Of a stretch of DNA of 64,000 bases, positions 26,401 to 41,400 are shown in pieces. The stretch is taken from contig CM049310.1 of NCBI GenBank assembly GCA_026874595.1, forward strand, positions 40,673,558-40,737,557. The letters are read 5' to 3'. The notes below the pieces were generated by a model, which did not search any database, was not told the origin of the DNA, and saw nothing but the letters and a program-made list of their open reading frames with translations. A program made the position numbers and the translations under genes. Within the stretch, counting starts at the first letter, position 1; every line of letters starts with the position of its first letter. The DNA is from Sipunculus nudus (taxonomy: Eukaryota > Annelida > Sipuncula > Golfingiida > Sipunculidae).

Positions 26401-29400
26401 ATCATTAGGGACCATATGAAGGAAATTAATGATAGACAAAGATCCACTAGATAATATTAATTTAAATTTCCAGGTCTTTTTCACCTGTTTATGCTTGTTT
26501 ATTTATTGCAAAATAAAAAAAAATTGAAATATGTCAAAATTTTTAATTTTACTCAGACAAGTACTGATTAAAGATGTCAATATGTGTCACTTATGACATT
26601 AAGACTCATTGCTGTATCAGCTGTCACAAAACTATTTAAATAATCAAAATTTATATTACTTGAAGCGGGTTTTCATTCTTGTCAACTACTAGATAGCTTG
26701 TATTCCATTTTTTTTCCCTCTAAACAGATTCACAAGCACACACATTCCTCAAAACGACTTCAAAGGCTCTTAGACATTTCCAGAAGTGATTTATTAGGTG
26801 CAAGGTTCCAGCAGTAAAAAACATAGCGTGACCAAAACAAAAACTTGCATTTGAACATGAATAATATTACTGGTGCACATGGCAATGATAATAATTGACA
26901 GTTATTAATGAATTAATAAACCTTTAAAAAATAACATCTTTGTTTGGCTGAAACTGAATAAATACCAGACATGGTGTGAGTACTTTGCAAATGTATTTGA
27001 ATACGAATATGAATATGTACTCCATAATTTCATGCATAAGATTAGTAATACAGGTAAAAATGAAAGTATTTGAATATGAATGCAAATACTTTCAAAATGT
27101 ATTCATGAATGCATTCATGAATATATTCTATGATATTATTTTAAGGGACATAATCAGGATAAATATGATGCCTGTTCTTTGAATTCTTTCACACTATCAG
27201 TTCAGTTTTGCTTTATACAAAGGTTTTTTAGCAGAACCATCCCAGCATTCAGTCTCATTTACTCGCATAAGGCTGTTAAACACCTTGTTATGGCTGTGCG
27301 TGTTGGTAAACACAGTCCACGTGTGTCTGTTCACCATAACAAGGCCACCTGACCGGAGGTCCGATTAAGAGGGGCAACACGCGGTGTTTCAACCAGTGGG
27401 ATTATGTGTTATATTTTTTGGCCAAGTCAGTCAGGGCATCTTCTGATTGACATGTGTTTTGGCTCCATGCTGCACACGGCCCCTCACACTGTGAATATGT
27501 TGACACCTGCGATCGCGCCCGGTCCACCGTTTTTAACACTTGTTTACATGAGAAAGCAAATGGTTTCAAGGCAATATTTTGGCAGGTACAGATTTATTTT
27601 AAAGAGAAGCTATTTTTCATGTTAACTCAACATGCTTTATAGGTGATTGGGCCCCTTTAATGATATTTTATTTCAGTTATAATATTAAAAATATTCATAT
27701 GATTCTTTTACTTTTGCAGACAAAGTCAGGGGATACTATGTTTTCATACCGGTCCCGCCACCGTTGCCGCCACATATAAATCTTGTTGGCGCGATAACTG
27801 AAAAAATATTTCACGGATCTTTACCAAACTTGGTATATTTGTAGATATTGGTGAGAGGACAATGCCTATTTAAAATGAGGTCATGACCTTCACAAGGAGA
27901 GTGTCCTTGACCTTGAATAGGTCCAAATTTGGGGAAAATCACACAAATTCTTAAAAATCTCAAGAAATCTTGCATGGATTGATCCCAAAATCAAGTTGAT
28001 TGAAGATCATGGATTGGGTTGTTAGGTTCCAGAAACTGGTGGCGCCACCTATTATTCTTTACTTGTTTTTGTGCCTTTTAATACACCCAAAATTGCCACT
28101 TGACAGTACTATGCGCATTATAAGTCAAAAACTAATGGACAGATTTCTTATATATTATGCATATACATAGATATGGGTTATGGGATGATGTTTATTTAAA
28201 TTGGGGTCATGACCTTTCCTATGAGAGTGGCCTTGACCTTGAATATTCCCATATTTGGTGAAATTCACACAAAATCTTTAATATCTCAGTAAGGGATACA
28301 TGGAATGATCCGAAAATCAAATTGACCAAAGATCTCGGATAGCTTTGTCTTTTGCAGAAGATAGGTGGCGCCACATTGTGTCGTTTTCTTGTTAAAATGA
28401 TGTTAACACAATAACTTTGTAAGAATTTGAGGTACAGTCACCAAACCACAGGTTTGATGCATCTTATCAATGGCTAGCTCAAGTTCGAACATGGATGACC
28501 GTGATGCATTTTTTCAAGGTCACAGCAGCTATAAAGCTAATACAGGTGGCGCCACCTTGTGTCATTTTCTTGCTTTTGCAACTGTTAATACCCCACCATT
28601 GCCACTTGACAGCACTGTTAGCATGATAAATTGAAAACTAAAGGACAGATTATTTTCATATCATGCATATATATATATTTAAATTAAAAAGAAATTTTTT
28701 TAAATTTTAATTATTATTTTTTATTTTTTTTTAAACTTATATTTTTTTTTCTCTTCTGCAGAATAGAGGTGGCGCCACCTTGTGTCATTTTCTTGCTTTT
28801 GCACCCTTTTAATACCCCACTTTTGCCTCTTGACAGCACTGTTAGTATTATAAATTGAAAACTAAAGGACAGATTTCTTTCATATCATGATAATATATAT
28901 ATTTTTAAGTTTAAAAAAAAATAATTTTTAATTTTAATTTAAAATTTTTATTTTATTTTAAATCTTGGATTTTTTTTTTCTCTTCTGCAGAATACAGGTG
29001 GCGCCACCTTGTGTCGTTTTCTTGCTTTCACACCTTGTAATACCCTACCATTGCCACTTCACAGCACTGTGAGCATGATAAGTTGAAAACTAATGGACAG
29101 ATTTTTTTCATATCATGTATATAGATATGGGTTACGGAATGAGAAATATTTCAATTTGGATCATGACTTCTCCTATGAGAGTGACCCTTACCTTAAATAG
29201 GCCCATACTTATAGAAAACCATGGTGGCTTGCCAAGTGTCAGTCTCTGCATCTGAATTCAAGATGGGATCCTATTCTTCGAGGCTGGGAGGAGGAGGGAG
29301 GTTAATTGTCTGGGGATACTATGACTATGGGAATTTAAATATCTAGTTTTGAATTAAAATTATATTGGGCACAATATTTGCTATTAAAATAGTTAAAACT

Positions 29401-32400
29401 CTTATATTATATGTGCTAGTGCTACTCTTGGGTAGGGATAACCTGTAATAATTAAACAGTTAACTCATTTGTTCAAAGCAAATTAACATGACTGATAATG
29501 GACAGTATTTTTTTCAAATACTTCTAGTGTGATGTAGATAAAGTTATATGGCCAAGTCAAAACCTGTGTGACAATAGCACTCCATTTGTAAATAATATAA
29601 ATGACATCAGTCCTCTTCCCTGTGCTTATACTTCACAATCAAATAAGCAGAAATAAAACTTTTGAAGTGTTGCTTATTTTTTCCTCTAAAATGGTGGAGC
29701 AAATGTATCAAAAAAGTGCCTTGGGAGTTTGACAACCAAAGTGTTTGAAAACTTGTTCTTTTGAACTTGTCAGATGTACAGAAATATATAATTTCTGTAA
29801 ACACTTATTTTTGAAGAGTGCAAATTTTTATTCAGATTTGGTGATAGGAGCCTACTCGGAGAAAAAAATGTCTGTTTCTAGAACACATTCTAGTTTACAT
29901 TTTAAAATTTGATGTTTGGGTATCAACCATTTATGTGAACCAAGCTGACACAAAAATATGAAGGACCATTATTTATGAGAGAGAAGAGTGGGCAGGGATG
30001 TACCAATAAAACACAAAGCAAGAAATTATATAGTAATATATTTATTATATAATCACACATTATAAACTTATATACAGGAGGTTTTCAAATTAAATATAAC
30101 ATGATTTAAGCACTCATTACATCTTATATACACAATATTACACATGAAATATTGAACATAGTCTACATTATACAGTTATATCTAGATTGAGGGTGTTTTC
30201 ACAGAAACACTTATTTTCATTTTACCATCTGCAGTAAATATCTGATCAGAAAGCTTGTTGTGATTGATAAACTTCAGCAGTGTCCGTGACTGTTCACTTC
30301 CTGATGATGGCAGCATACGACAGCACACAATGTCAGCGCTGTGTGACCTGTCAGGCTGATCACTTGACAGGACAGTCACTGAGCATGTGCAGCTGAATGG
30401 AAACTGTAACCTGGAATCATAGCAGCCTTTCAGCATTGTCACTGACATGGAGACATACTTTCTACCATTTTCTTGGAATCCATTCATATCCATGGTCAGC
30501 TGAAGCTTGTAGCCAGGACAGCCAGTATAAAAAGCTGGACTTGTGTAGACTTGATGCTGTCCAGCATTTAGATCCACATTCCAGATAAATGTTCCTGACA
30601 TACTGTGTGCTGGCTGATCTTCTTTACACTGACTGAGCTGGTTTATTGTCTGCTGTTGCTGTTTCAGCTTTGTCAGCTGCTGCTGGTTGGCCAAATACAG
30701 TCTGGCAGAAGTTACTGCTGCTGCTTTCAATGCTGCATTTTGATTGGTCAGTTCTTGATCCTGCTGCCTCAGTTTGGTCATTAACAACATCATGTGATGA
30801 TGGTGTGATGTCTGGTAGTGCTTAACCAGGTCTTTCCTCCGAGTCTGATATGAGCAGCCGAACCTGCTGAAGGCACATAGTACAGCCACCAGGGGGCAGT
30901 CTCCATCGACAACATCAAGATGTTGTGTCATGTCTTTTCTTAGAATACCTTGTCTGCCACAGGTGGAACAAGTCTTGGGAACCTTCCCGCAAACCACCTC
31001 TAAATGTTCAGACAGATCGCAGCAAGACACTGCTTCGTCACAATATTCACACTCAACAAGTTTCATGGGACAAGTGTTCTGGTGATCATCAACATCTTTC
31101 TGCCTTACTATTTTACCACAATGTACACAGCTGACTGGTTTCATGTCACAACTGTTCTGGTGCTGCTGCAAGTCTTTTCTCTTTATGGTCACATGACAGT
31201 CATGTGGACACACAAGCTGAGCTTCTGGACAAGCCTTCCCATGAGCCTCAGCATCTCTCAGCTCTCCTTCCCAGCAGCAGTCACTGCCGTGATAACAGCA
31301 TCTGACCTTGAGTGACAGCACTTCACGTTTAATGGCAGCATCTGGGAACACATCTGTAACAAAATCCAGCCAGGTGTTGTCCACAGGACATTTAAAATGT
31401 CTCCTTCCTTTGGCAGCACCTTGTAAGCACGACTCACAGAAACGATGGCCACACTGGGTCTGTAGTGGGTCTCTCAGACCCAGAAGGCACACAGGGCATG
31501 TGTACATCACGTCCAATTCACGGACAAATTCTGCATCATATCCCAGTTCTCTGTTTGAAGTCTCCATCATAAAAAGTCCTGGTCTTAATAAGTGTATATG
31601 TAATCTGAGTGCTACAGGAAACCTTGATACTCTGGCAATGTGATGGTGGTTGTGTACAGTATTCTGGTTGACACCAAGTTGTTGATATGAATTTAGCCTC
31701 ACATGTACATATATAGTATACTGATATAAGTGATCATATATTTTAAATTATGATAACTTCTAATATCAAGGCACACATTTTTCATTTTCAGGAATGTATT
31801 AATTAGTGATCATAAAGTCAGTCAAGCATAGCAAGACTTTGGTATGCTAATTTACTTTGTACACCCGAGAGTTTCATGCATGACTGCACAGGGACTCAAG
31901 TTTGATCAGTAATGCATGGTTAGTTAATTTCAGTGAGGTCCATTCAATCTTGGAAGAGGACCTGTGATGTGATTTTAGTTCAGATGTGCCCTTAATTCTC
32001 ATATCACAGGTTCTTTTTTGTCAGGAATTATCATAATGCAGTAAACTTTACTGGTTTAATCAAAGCATCATCTGATTTGTAACTTGACAGTTCTCATTGG
32101 ACATGGTAGATTCTGCTCTTGTTGACCTGTACATGTATTCTGTTCTGGTCACATCATAATGCACCACCTCTTTCTCAAAATTACCAATCACAGTCTAATT
32201 AGGGCACACATAAAAAGTGATTCATGGAACAAAAAATATGGTGCTAGCAAACAACTTTTTTTCCTTACAACTGACCACATAAAAACTGAAGACTAGTTTT
32301 ACTGCTAAGCAGATGGATGTATCAAGGTTGTCACAGTATTGCTTTTGAATATGACAGCATCTTTGAAATATTTCTGCTTAGGCCATCTTGTTTACTTAAA

Positions 32401-35400
32401 TACTGCTGTGCAGTATGTTTTGGAAACCTGAGAAATAGCCTGTGGTTGATAAAAGATATTTACAAGACTAAATTAATTCTTTAATTAATGCCCTTAATTC
32501 TCATATCACAGGTTCTTGTTTGTCAGGAACATTAATTTGGGTTTGTCTGTGTGTCTGTCCCTCTGTCTGTCTGTCTCTCCATCAGTCAGGTTTGTTTCCA
32601 TGTGTTAACTTTCCTAAATATTATAAGATTTCATTCAAATTTTGGTGAGTGATTGCTCTCATGCATAGCTTGGTTGGGATTGGTTTTGGCATGTCCATCT
32701 GAAAAATTATTCTTTCCAGCTCAAAAACAAAATTATCAAATTTTTGTCCAATTTCTCAGTGTGTTTTAGTTTTTATGTTCGCCTGAAGATGTTTACACAT
32801 GTCATAGTAGATTTGTTAAAGTTTTATGTGCTCTCAAGATTTTCTCCAAATGTCACAATTTTGGTTGCTTATGAAGCATGAAAGACAACAAGAGCCCAAA
32901 GCGAGGGACATTAATTTCACAAATTTGCTTGTTTGTCAGAAAATATCATAATGCAGTAAACTTATCTGGTTTAATCAAAGCATCATCTGATTTGTAACTT
33001 GACAGTTTTCATTGGACATGGTAGATTCTGCACTTGTTGACCTGTACATGTATTCTGTTCTGGTCACATCATAATGCCCAAACTTCTCTAAAATTACCAA
33101 TCACAGTCTAATCAGGCCACATAAAAAATGATTTGTGGAACCAAAAATATGGTGCAAGTGAACAACTCTTTTTTCTTTACAACTGACCACATAAAAACTG
33201 AAGACTAGTTTTACTGCCAAGCAGATGGATGTATCAAGGTTGTAACAGTATAGTTTCTGAATATGACAGCATTTTAGAAATATTTCTGCATAGGCCATCT
33301 TCTTTACTTTAATACTACTGTGCAGTATGTTTTGGAAACCAGAGAAATAGCCTGTGGTTGATAAAAGATATTAACAAGACTAAATTACTCCGATGCATAT
33401 ACTGACCAAATGGTATTTTATGTCAGGGCTGGTAAAGATAGGGTCACTAAATATCAGGCTTGGGTTAAAATACAATGCATTTTCTATGAAAATATTACAT
33501 TAATGAAGAAACTGTGCCATTGATTTTACATTTAAAATTAATGCAGAACTGGAAATATTTGTTTATTTTTTAATGCACATGCGAATTCATGTGGTTCTAA
33601 AGTTTAGTCTCAGAATGTTAATTTCACAAAACATTCATCAGTTCCCTAGTTTGGTTATCCTTGACAATTAACACACATATCTTGATATCTGGAAGCAAAA
33701 TAAGAGATGAAGAGCATTTGTAAGTGCATTTGCCTTTGACAAATTTTAATGCATTTGGTTACATTTAATTGCATTTGCATTGCATTTATTTGAAACATCT
33801 GCATTTAAATATAGGGAGTCACTTTGGAACCTGATCTGTATTATATTAAGGTCACTTTATCAAACCCAAACCCCATTAATGACATGGCAAAAGTTATAAA
33901 AAATTGGGGAAAACTCCAAATCATGTAAAACAATAGCACCGAAAAGCAGAACATCCCCTCGCACGGGGCATAATTAGACTGGGTGTATTACACTGTGTAA
34001 ATGAGGAGAGCAGCTCTGTGGTCTTGACCTTTGACCCTTTGACCTCAAACTCATTAGGGTTCTTCATCCATGGGTGGATGAGCCATATATGCAGAATGAA
34101 AGGTTTTAGTTAAATGGTTTGCCTTAAAATGGGTCCACAAGTTTTTCACATGTGGCCGTCACCTTTGCCCCGTGACCTCAAAATTGATAGGGTGCCCCCC
34201 TCCCTCCCAAGGATGAAGCACGTATATGTCTGTTTTTGCAGTTGCAGAAACAATCTTATTCTGATGCAGATGATACAGTTGTTACTCTCACTGGTGGTTC
34301 CCAGTCTGTTAAAGAACTTCTTAAAACATTTGAAATGTTTCACAAAATCTCTGGACTTAAAGTAAATGTTGAAAAATCTGTAGTCATGCCTATGACACTT
34401 AATGCTGATGAACAAGATAATATAGAAAGGTTAGGTCTCAAATGGAGCACTGAACCAGTAAAAATTTTGGGAATATCTGTCCATCCTGACTGGAGAAAAA
34501 TGAAAGACATTAATATAAAGAAATCCTCAGCAAAATTAAAACAATAATTCATGTATGGTCATACAGAGGTATGTCACTGTCAGGGAAAATTACCATTATA
34601 AAAGCCCACATCTTATCGCAACTGATGTATGCACTGCAAGTGTTACCAAATCCATCCTTAGCTTATATAAATGATATTGAAGCCTTACTTTGGAAATTTA
34701 TATGGGGTAAACAAGACAGGATAAAACGAACTACTCTTATAGCACCAGCAGAAAAAGGGGGACCAGATATGGTAAATTTGAAATCTAAATTTGATTCATT
34801 AAAAATTTCTTGGGTAAAGCTTTTCTTGTCAGGCCCCTTTGATGAAGGTTGGAGGCAAACTGTTAATTTACAATTTAAGAGACTGGGCTCTTACCTATTC
34901 AAATGTAACCTTAAGTCATGTGATACAGGTAAATTTGATAAAACATGCAATCCATTTTGGAGAGATGTTTTAAATGCATGGTGCAAATACAATTTAAAAA
35001 ATGTATATACTCCTGACGAAATTTTAAGCCAAGAGTTATTTTTCAACTCTCATATCAAAATAGATAAAACAACGGTGTATAATAAAGAACTAAAATATGG
35101 GTAGTCAACAAGCGACTATGTGTATCCGCCTAAATCAGAGTGGAACGGGTGAAGTGAGGCATGGATTGAGTGGCAAGGGGAAATAGAGTGAAGTGTTGCA
35201 TATTAGCATGGATGTCTGCAGCCAAATTGTGTATGTAGGTTGCGCCACCTACCACAAAATCCAGAAAGCCGTCCAAGTTGTATACATATGCAAAATTTAG
35301 GGCAGATAAGTCAAACCACTATGAGTGATTTTAGCCCCTGGCAGACAAACAGATGGACGCTGTGTGATAATGGTTGCAGGTGGCACCACCAGTTTTGCGT

Positions 35401-38400
35401 ATGATAAAGAGCTATGTGAGAACTATACACATGCAAAACTTTGGCCCAATCGGTCAAACGGTTCCCAAGATATGAGCTTGGATGTCTGCTGCATAAGCTA
35501 GAATGCAGGTGGCGCCACCTGTCATAAAATCAAGAGAGCTGTCAGGGATGTATAAACCTGCAAAATTTTAGGCAGATATGTCAAACCACTGCCGAGATAT
35601 GAGTGATTTTATCCCATGGCAGACAAACAGACAGGAGCTGTGCAAAAATGGCTGCAGGTGGCGCCACCAGTTTTGCATATGATAAAGAGCTATGTGAGAT
35701 CCATACACATGCAAAATTTTGGCCCAATCGGTCAAATGGTTCCTGAGATAAGAGCTTGGATGTCTGCAGCGTAAACGTGAATGTAGGTGGCGCCACCTGT
35801 CATAAAATCACAAAAGCTATCAAGGATGTATACGCATGCCAAATTTCAAGTGAATTAGTCAAATCACTGCAGAGATATGAGTGATTTTAACCCAAGGCAG
35901 AAGAACAGATGGACACTGTGCAAACATGGTTGCAGGTGGCGCCACCATTTTATGCATGTGTATGTTATAAAGCTCTCCAAGGGCTACATTTGTGCAAAAA
36001 AATTTTCCTGATCTGTCAAACGGTTCCCGAGATATAAGGGTTTATGTGTGGAAACAGATGCACATATGGACGCAGAGCGCAGTGGAAAGGTGAGAGGTCA
36101 AAACAAAATCGGGGCGCAGCAGTTCACATGTGACCCGAACATAATCCCAGGTTTCGTAAAATTCCGCCCAGCGGTTACGGAGGGGTTTTCCGGACACCTA
36201 CGCGGCGGCCGCCGCCGCTGGGGCGGTGGGCTAAAAACATAGTATCTGCAAAACTCTGTTTTGGAGGATACAATTATATAATGCAGGTGTAACAAAATTG
36301 TATGATGTTTAAAAATATAATGGTAAAAACTATATATTCCAGTCACATGCAGAACTTAGCAAAATTAGATAAAATGCAGTATATGTGTTTAATCGAAGTC
36401 TGTTATCTTCAGCTACAACAACAATCCTCTGTTAAACACCCTCACATTATTAGTTAAACGATTTATATATGTGAGTAAATGTAAAGATATTATGCCAAAT
36501 TTCATCAATTACCAATCATATGTCAAACAGATCTATACCATAGACAAAAAATATTGCTTGTAAGAATGGTAACATATCCCTACATTATAAAAAGTGGGAT
36601 GAAATGTTTTCTGAAACCTCAACTTAGCAGTTGAGAATCATTCAAACCATCTGACACAGACAACAACCTCTAAGAATCCCCCCCTAATAATTTCTTTCTT
36701 CTCTCTCTCTTGGTTTTTTAGCTCAGCTGACTGAAAGTCATCTGAGCTATAGCGATCACTCTTTGTCCGTCATCCGTCTGTCTGTCTGTCTGTCCGTCTG
36801 TCTGTCCGTCTGTCCGTCTGTCTGTCCGTTAACCAGGCACAAATCGTAACCACTGGACCTGGAATCTTCTAACTTGACATCCAGGGAGTACCATGAAAAT
36901 CTCCTTGGAAACCTGAAATTAGGTCTCTGTTACCCATAACCTCTGAGCTATGGGGCTCCGAAGTACCCCCCAGAAAAATAGAAAATTTGATACAAAAGCT
37001 CAATTATCTGAACAACTATTGCATTGATCACCATGATTCTGTGCATGGATATTGATCATGGAATGTTTCATCAGTTTCTGCAGTCTGGTGGCGCCACCTA
37101 TATTTTTTCGATTTTTACGAATTTTTTTCTTTATTTTTGAGACCTCTTGAGATGTGGTCATCTGTTAACAGGGCACAAATTGTAATGACTGGACCTAGAA
37201 TCTTCTCTCTTGAAATTCCGGGAGGCCCATGAAAAGTCTCTTTGGAAACCTGAAATTAAGTCTCTGTTGGCCATAACCTCTGAGCTATGGGGCTCCGAAA
37301 TACCCCCAGAATAATGCAAAATTTGATTCAAAAGCTCAAGTATCTGAACAACTATTGCATTGATCACCATGATTCTTTGCATGGATATTGATCATGGAAT
37401 GTTTCATCAGTTTCTGCAGTCTGGTGGCGCCACCTGTATTTTTTTATTTTTACGAATTTTTTTCTCTATTTTTGAGACCTCATGTGGTCATCTGTTAACA
37501 TGGCACAAATCGTAACAACTGGACCTAGAATCTTCTCTCTTGACATGCTGAGAGGCCCATGAAAAAGCTCCTTAAACACTTGAAATTAGGTCTCTGTTAC
37601 CCAATAACCTCTGAGCTATGGGGCTCCGAAGTACCCCCCGGAATAATGGAAAATTTGATACAAAAGCTCAAGTATCTGAACAATTATTATATTGATCACC
37701 ATGATTCTTTGCATGGATATTGATCATGAAATGTTTCATCAGTTTCTGCATTCTGGTGGCGCCACCTGTATTTTTTCAATTTTTAGCTCAGCTGACTGCA
37801 AGTCATCTGAGCTATAGGGATCACCTTTTGTCCGTCGTCCGTCCGGCCATCCAGGCGTCTGTCTGTTAACAGGACACAAATCGTAACCGCTAGACTTGGA
37901 ATCTTCTTACTTGACATCCTGGGAGGTCTATGGAAATTCTCCTTGTAAACCTGAAATTAGGTCACTGTGACCTATATTCTCCAAGCTATGGGGTTCTGAA
38001 GTACCCCCCAGAATAATGCAAAATTTAATACAAAAGCTCAAGTATCTGAACAACTAATGCATTAATCACCATGATTCTTTGCATGGATATTGATCATGGA
38101 GTGTTTCATCAATTTCTGGAGATTGGTGGCGCCACCTATATTTTTTTTATTTTTTACGTTTTTTTACTCTACTTTTGTGATCTTTAAACATTTAGTCATC
38201 TGTAAACAGGGCACAAATCATAATGACTGGACCAAGAATCTTCTGTCCTCACCTCCAGGTGAGCCCATAAAAGGTCTACATGGAAACCCGAAATAAGGTC
38301 CCTGTTACCCATATTCTGTAAGCTATGAGGCTCTGAAGTACCCCCCAGAATAAAGATTTGGTCATATATTAACAGGGCACAAATCATAATGACTGGACCT

Positions 38401-41400
38401 AGAATCTTCTTTCTTGACATGCAGGGAGGCCTTTGAAAAGTCTCTTTGGAAATCTGAAATTACCCCCCAGAATAATGCAAAATTTAATACAAAAGCTCAA
38501 GTATCCAAACAACTGATGCATTTTCCCCCATGGTTCTTTGCACCGATATTGATCATGGAGTGTTTCATAAGTTTCTGCAGACTAGTGGCACCACTTGTAT
38601 TTTTTTGTTATTTTTACATTTTTCACTTATTTTTTTTATATGGTCATAATATTTATTCAAAACAACAGCAACAATAATAAAATCATTTGTGGTTTTTCTT
38701 GTTTTGCTACTACCAGGTACACAAGCTCAGTCTTGTAGCTGACTTGTTGCATTATTTTATTTTATTTTATTTATTTATTTATTTATTTTTTTTGCAGGGG
38801 AGCATATATTTCCTTAAAATCAGATTCCTCTGGATATCAGTGCAATATTTATCATTATATGTCATGATGTGTTTCTTCAGATAAGAATTAAGGTGAAGTG
38901 AGTTTTTAGCATTTTGTGTACATTCATAAGGGGGTCTATATGAGGGCTGATATATTTGAGACTACACAGTGTTACGGTTGTCCTCTCCTTGGTCGTTTTA
39001 TCGTGACAATTTGCCGACTTTGTATCTTTGCCATCGTGGTTTTAGTCATCGATTTAGTAATTAGTCTCCCTTACACATGCATATTTACCCTGGGTCTCCG
39101 GCAAATACCAAGTGTACCCTGACGAGTTAATTCATAAAATTTGGACATAATTTCACCAATTTATTATTTTTTTAGCTCAGCTGACTGTAAGTCATCTGAG
39201 CTATAGGGATCACCTTTTGTCCGTCGTCCGTCCAGCAGTCCGGGCGTCTGTCCGTTAACAGGGCACAAATCATAACCACTGGACCTGGAATCTTCTTACT
39301 TTACATCGAGAGAGGTCCATGAAAAATCTCCTTGGAAACCTGGAATTAGGTCTCTGTTTCCCATATCCTTCGAGCTTTGGGGCCCCGAAGTACCCCCCAG
39401 AATAGTGAAAAATTTCATACAAAAACTTCAATATCTCATTAGCTACACCACTGATGGTCATGATTTTTGGCATACTTATTGATCATGTGATGTTCCATCA
39501 GTTCCTGCAGACTGCTGGCGCCACCTGTATTTTTCAATTTTTTACGAATTTTTTTCTCTAATTTTGAGACCTTTAAAAATGTGGACATCTGTTTACAGGG
39601 CACAAATCGTAAATACTGGACCTAGAATCTTCATTCTTGACATTCTGAGAGACCTATGAAAAGTCTCCATGGAAACGAGAAATTAGGTCTCTATTACCCA
39701 TATCCTTCGAGCTATGGGGCCCCAAAGTACCCCCAAGAATAGTGAAAAATTTCATACAAAAACTTCAATATCTCATTAACTACACCACTGATGGTCATGA
39801 TTTTTGGCATACTTATTAATCACAAGATGTTTCATCAGTTTCTGCAGACTGGTGGCGCCACCTGTATTTTTCAATTTTTTACGAATTTTTTTCTCTATTT
39901 TTGGGACCTTTAAAAATGTGAACACCTGTTAACAGGGCACAAATATTAACCACTGGACCTGGAATCTTCATTCTAGATATTCTGAAAGACCTATGAAAAG
40001 TCTCGATGGAAACCAGAAATTAGGTCTCTGTTACCCATATCCTTTGAGCTATGGGGCCCCAAAGTACCCCCCAGAATAGTGAAAAATTTCATACAAAAAC
40101 TTCAATATCTCATTAACTACATCACTGATGGTCATGATTTTTGGCATACATATTAATCATGAGATGTTCCATCAGTTTCTGCAGACTGGTGGCGCCACCT
40201 GTATTTCGATTTTTTACGATTTTTTTTCTCTATTTTTGAGACCTTAAAAGATGCAGTCATCTGTTAACAGGGCACAAATCATAACAACTGGACCTAGAAT
40301 CTTCTATCTTGACATGCGTGGAGGCCCATGAAAAGTCTCCTTGGAAACCGGGAATTAGGTCTCTGTTACCCAGATTCTTCAAGCTATGGGGCTCTGAAGT
40401 ACCCCCCAGAATAATGAAAATTTGATACAAAAACTCAAATATCTGAACAACTAATGTATTGATCACCAAGATTCTTTGCATGGATATTGATCATGGGGTA
40501 TTTCATCTGTTTCTGCAGACTGGTGGCGCCACCTGTATTTTTACAATTTTCTTTCTCTATTTTTGATACCTTAAAAGATGCGGTCATCTGATAACAGGGC
40601 ACAAATCATAATGGCTGGACCTAGAATCTTCTTTCTTGACATGCAGAGAGGCCAATGAAAAGTCTTCTTGGAAACTGAAAATAAGGTCTCTGTTACCCAA
40701 AACCTCAGAGCCATGGGGCTCTGAAGTATCCCCCAGAATAATGCAAAATTTGATACAAAAGCTCAAGTATCTGAATAACCACTGCATTGATCACCAAGAT
40801 TCTCTGCATGAATATTAATCATGGGATAATCCATCACTTCCTGCAGACTGGTGGCGCCACCTGTATTTTTTTTCAAATTTTTGGCAAATTTTTTTCTCTT
40901 TTTTTTTCAAACCTCAATGAAACTGTCATCTGTTAACATGGCACAAATCATAACCATTGGACCTGGAATCTTCAAACTTAATATCCAGGGAGGTCCATGA
41001 AAAATCTCCTTGAAAACCTGAAATTTGGTCTCTGTTACCCATATCCTTGGAGCTATGGGGCTCCGAAGTACCCCCCAGAATAATGAAAAAAATTGATAAA
41101 AAAGCTCAAGTATCTGAATAACCACTGCATTGATCACCATGATTCTTTGCATGAATATTGATCATGGGATGTTCCATCATTTCCTGCAGACTGGTGGTGC
41201 CACCTGTATTTTTCGAATTTTTACAAATTTTTATGCCCCCGCCACAAAGTGGCCAGGGCATATAGTTTTACCCATGTCCGTCATTCCGTCATTCTGTCAT
41301 TCCGTCCTTCCGTCATTCCGAAATGAAACAGTTGTACGGACTTTTTTTCGCAATGCCTGCAGATATTGGCCTGATTTTTGGTGTGTGGGCAGATATAGAC

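Larger units (their letters stand above)
24441..27713. other. MIC27 intron 2, proximal part
   Basis: AT-rich intronic DNA without exon-like ORFs. It holds an old AGCTCAGCTGA-family piece from 25295 and a hairpin at 27283-27344. Several A/T-rich low-complexity runs lie between 26150 and 26530. Confidence 0.6.

Noticed and set aside
31004-31315. Plus-strand ORF of 103 codons, repeated at 48902 and 54263
   Set aside because: It is antisense to the TRAF zinc-finger region and conserved only because the segment is duplicated.
31308-31643. Plus-strand ORF of 111-112 codons opposite the TRAF RING (also at 54567)
   Set aside because: Shadow of the coding strand; no domain features of its own.
36750-36832. 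CRISPR-like regular short repeats (GTCTGTCTGTCCGTC)
   Set aside because: A microsatellite in a eukaryotic transposon; no spacers and no cas genes.
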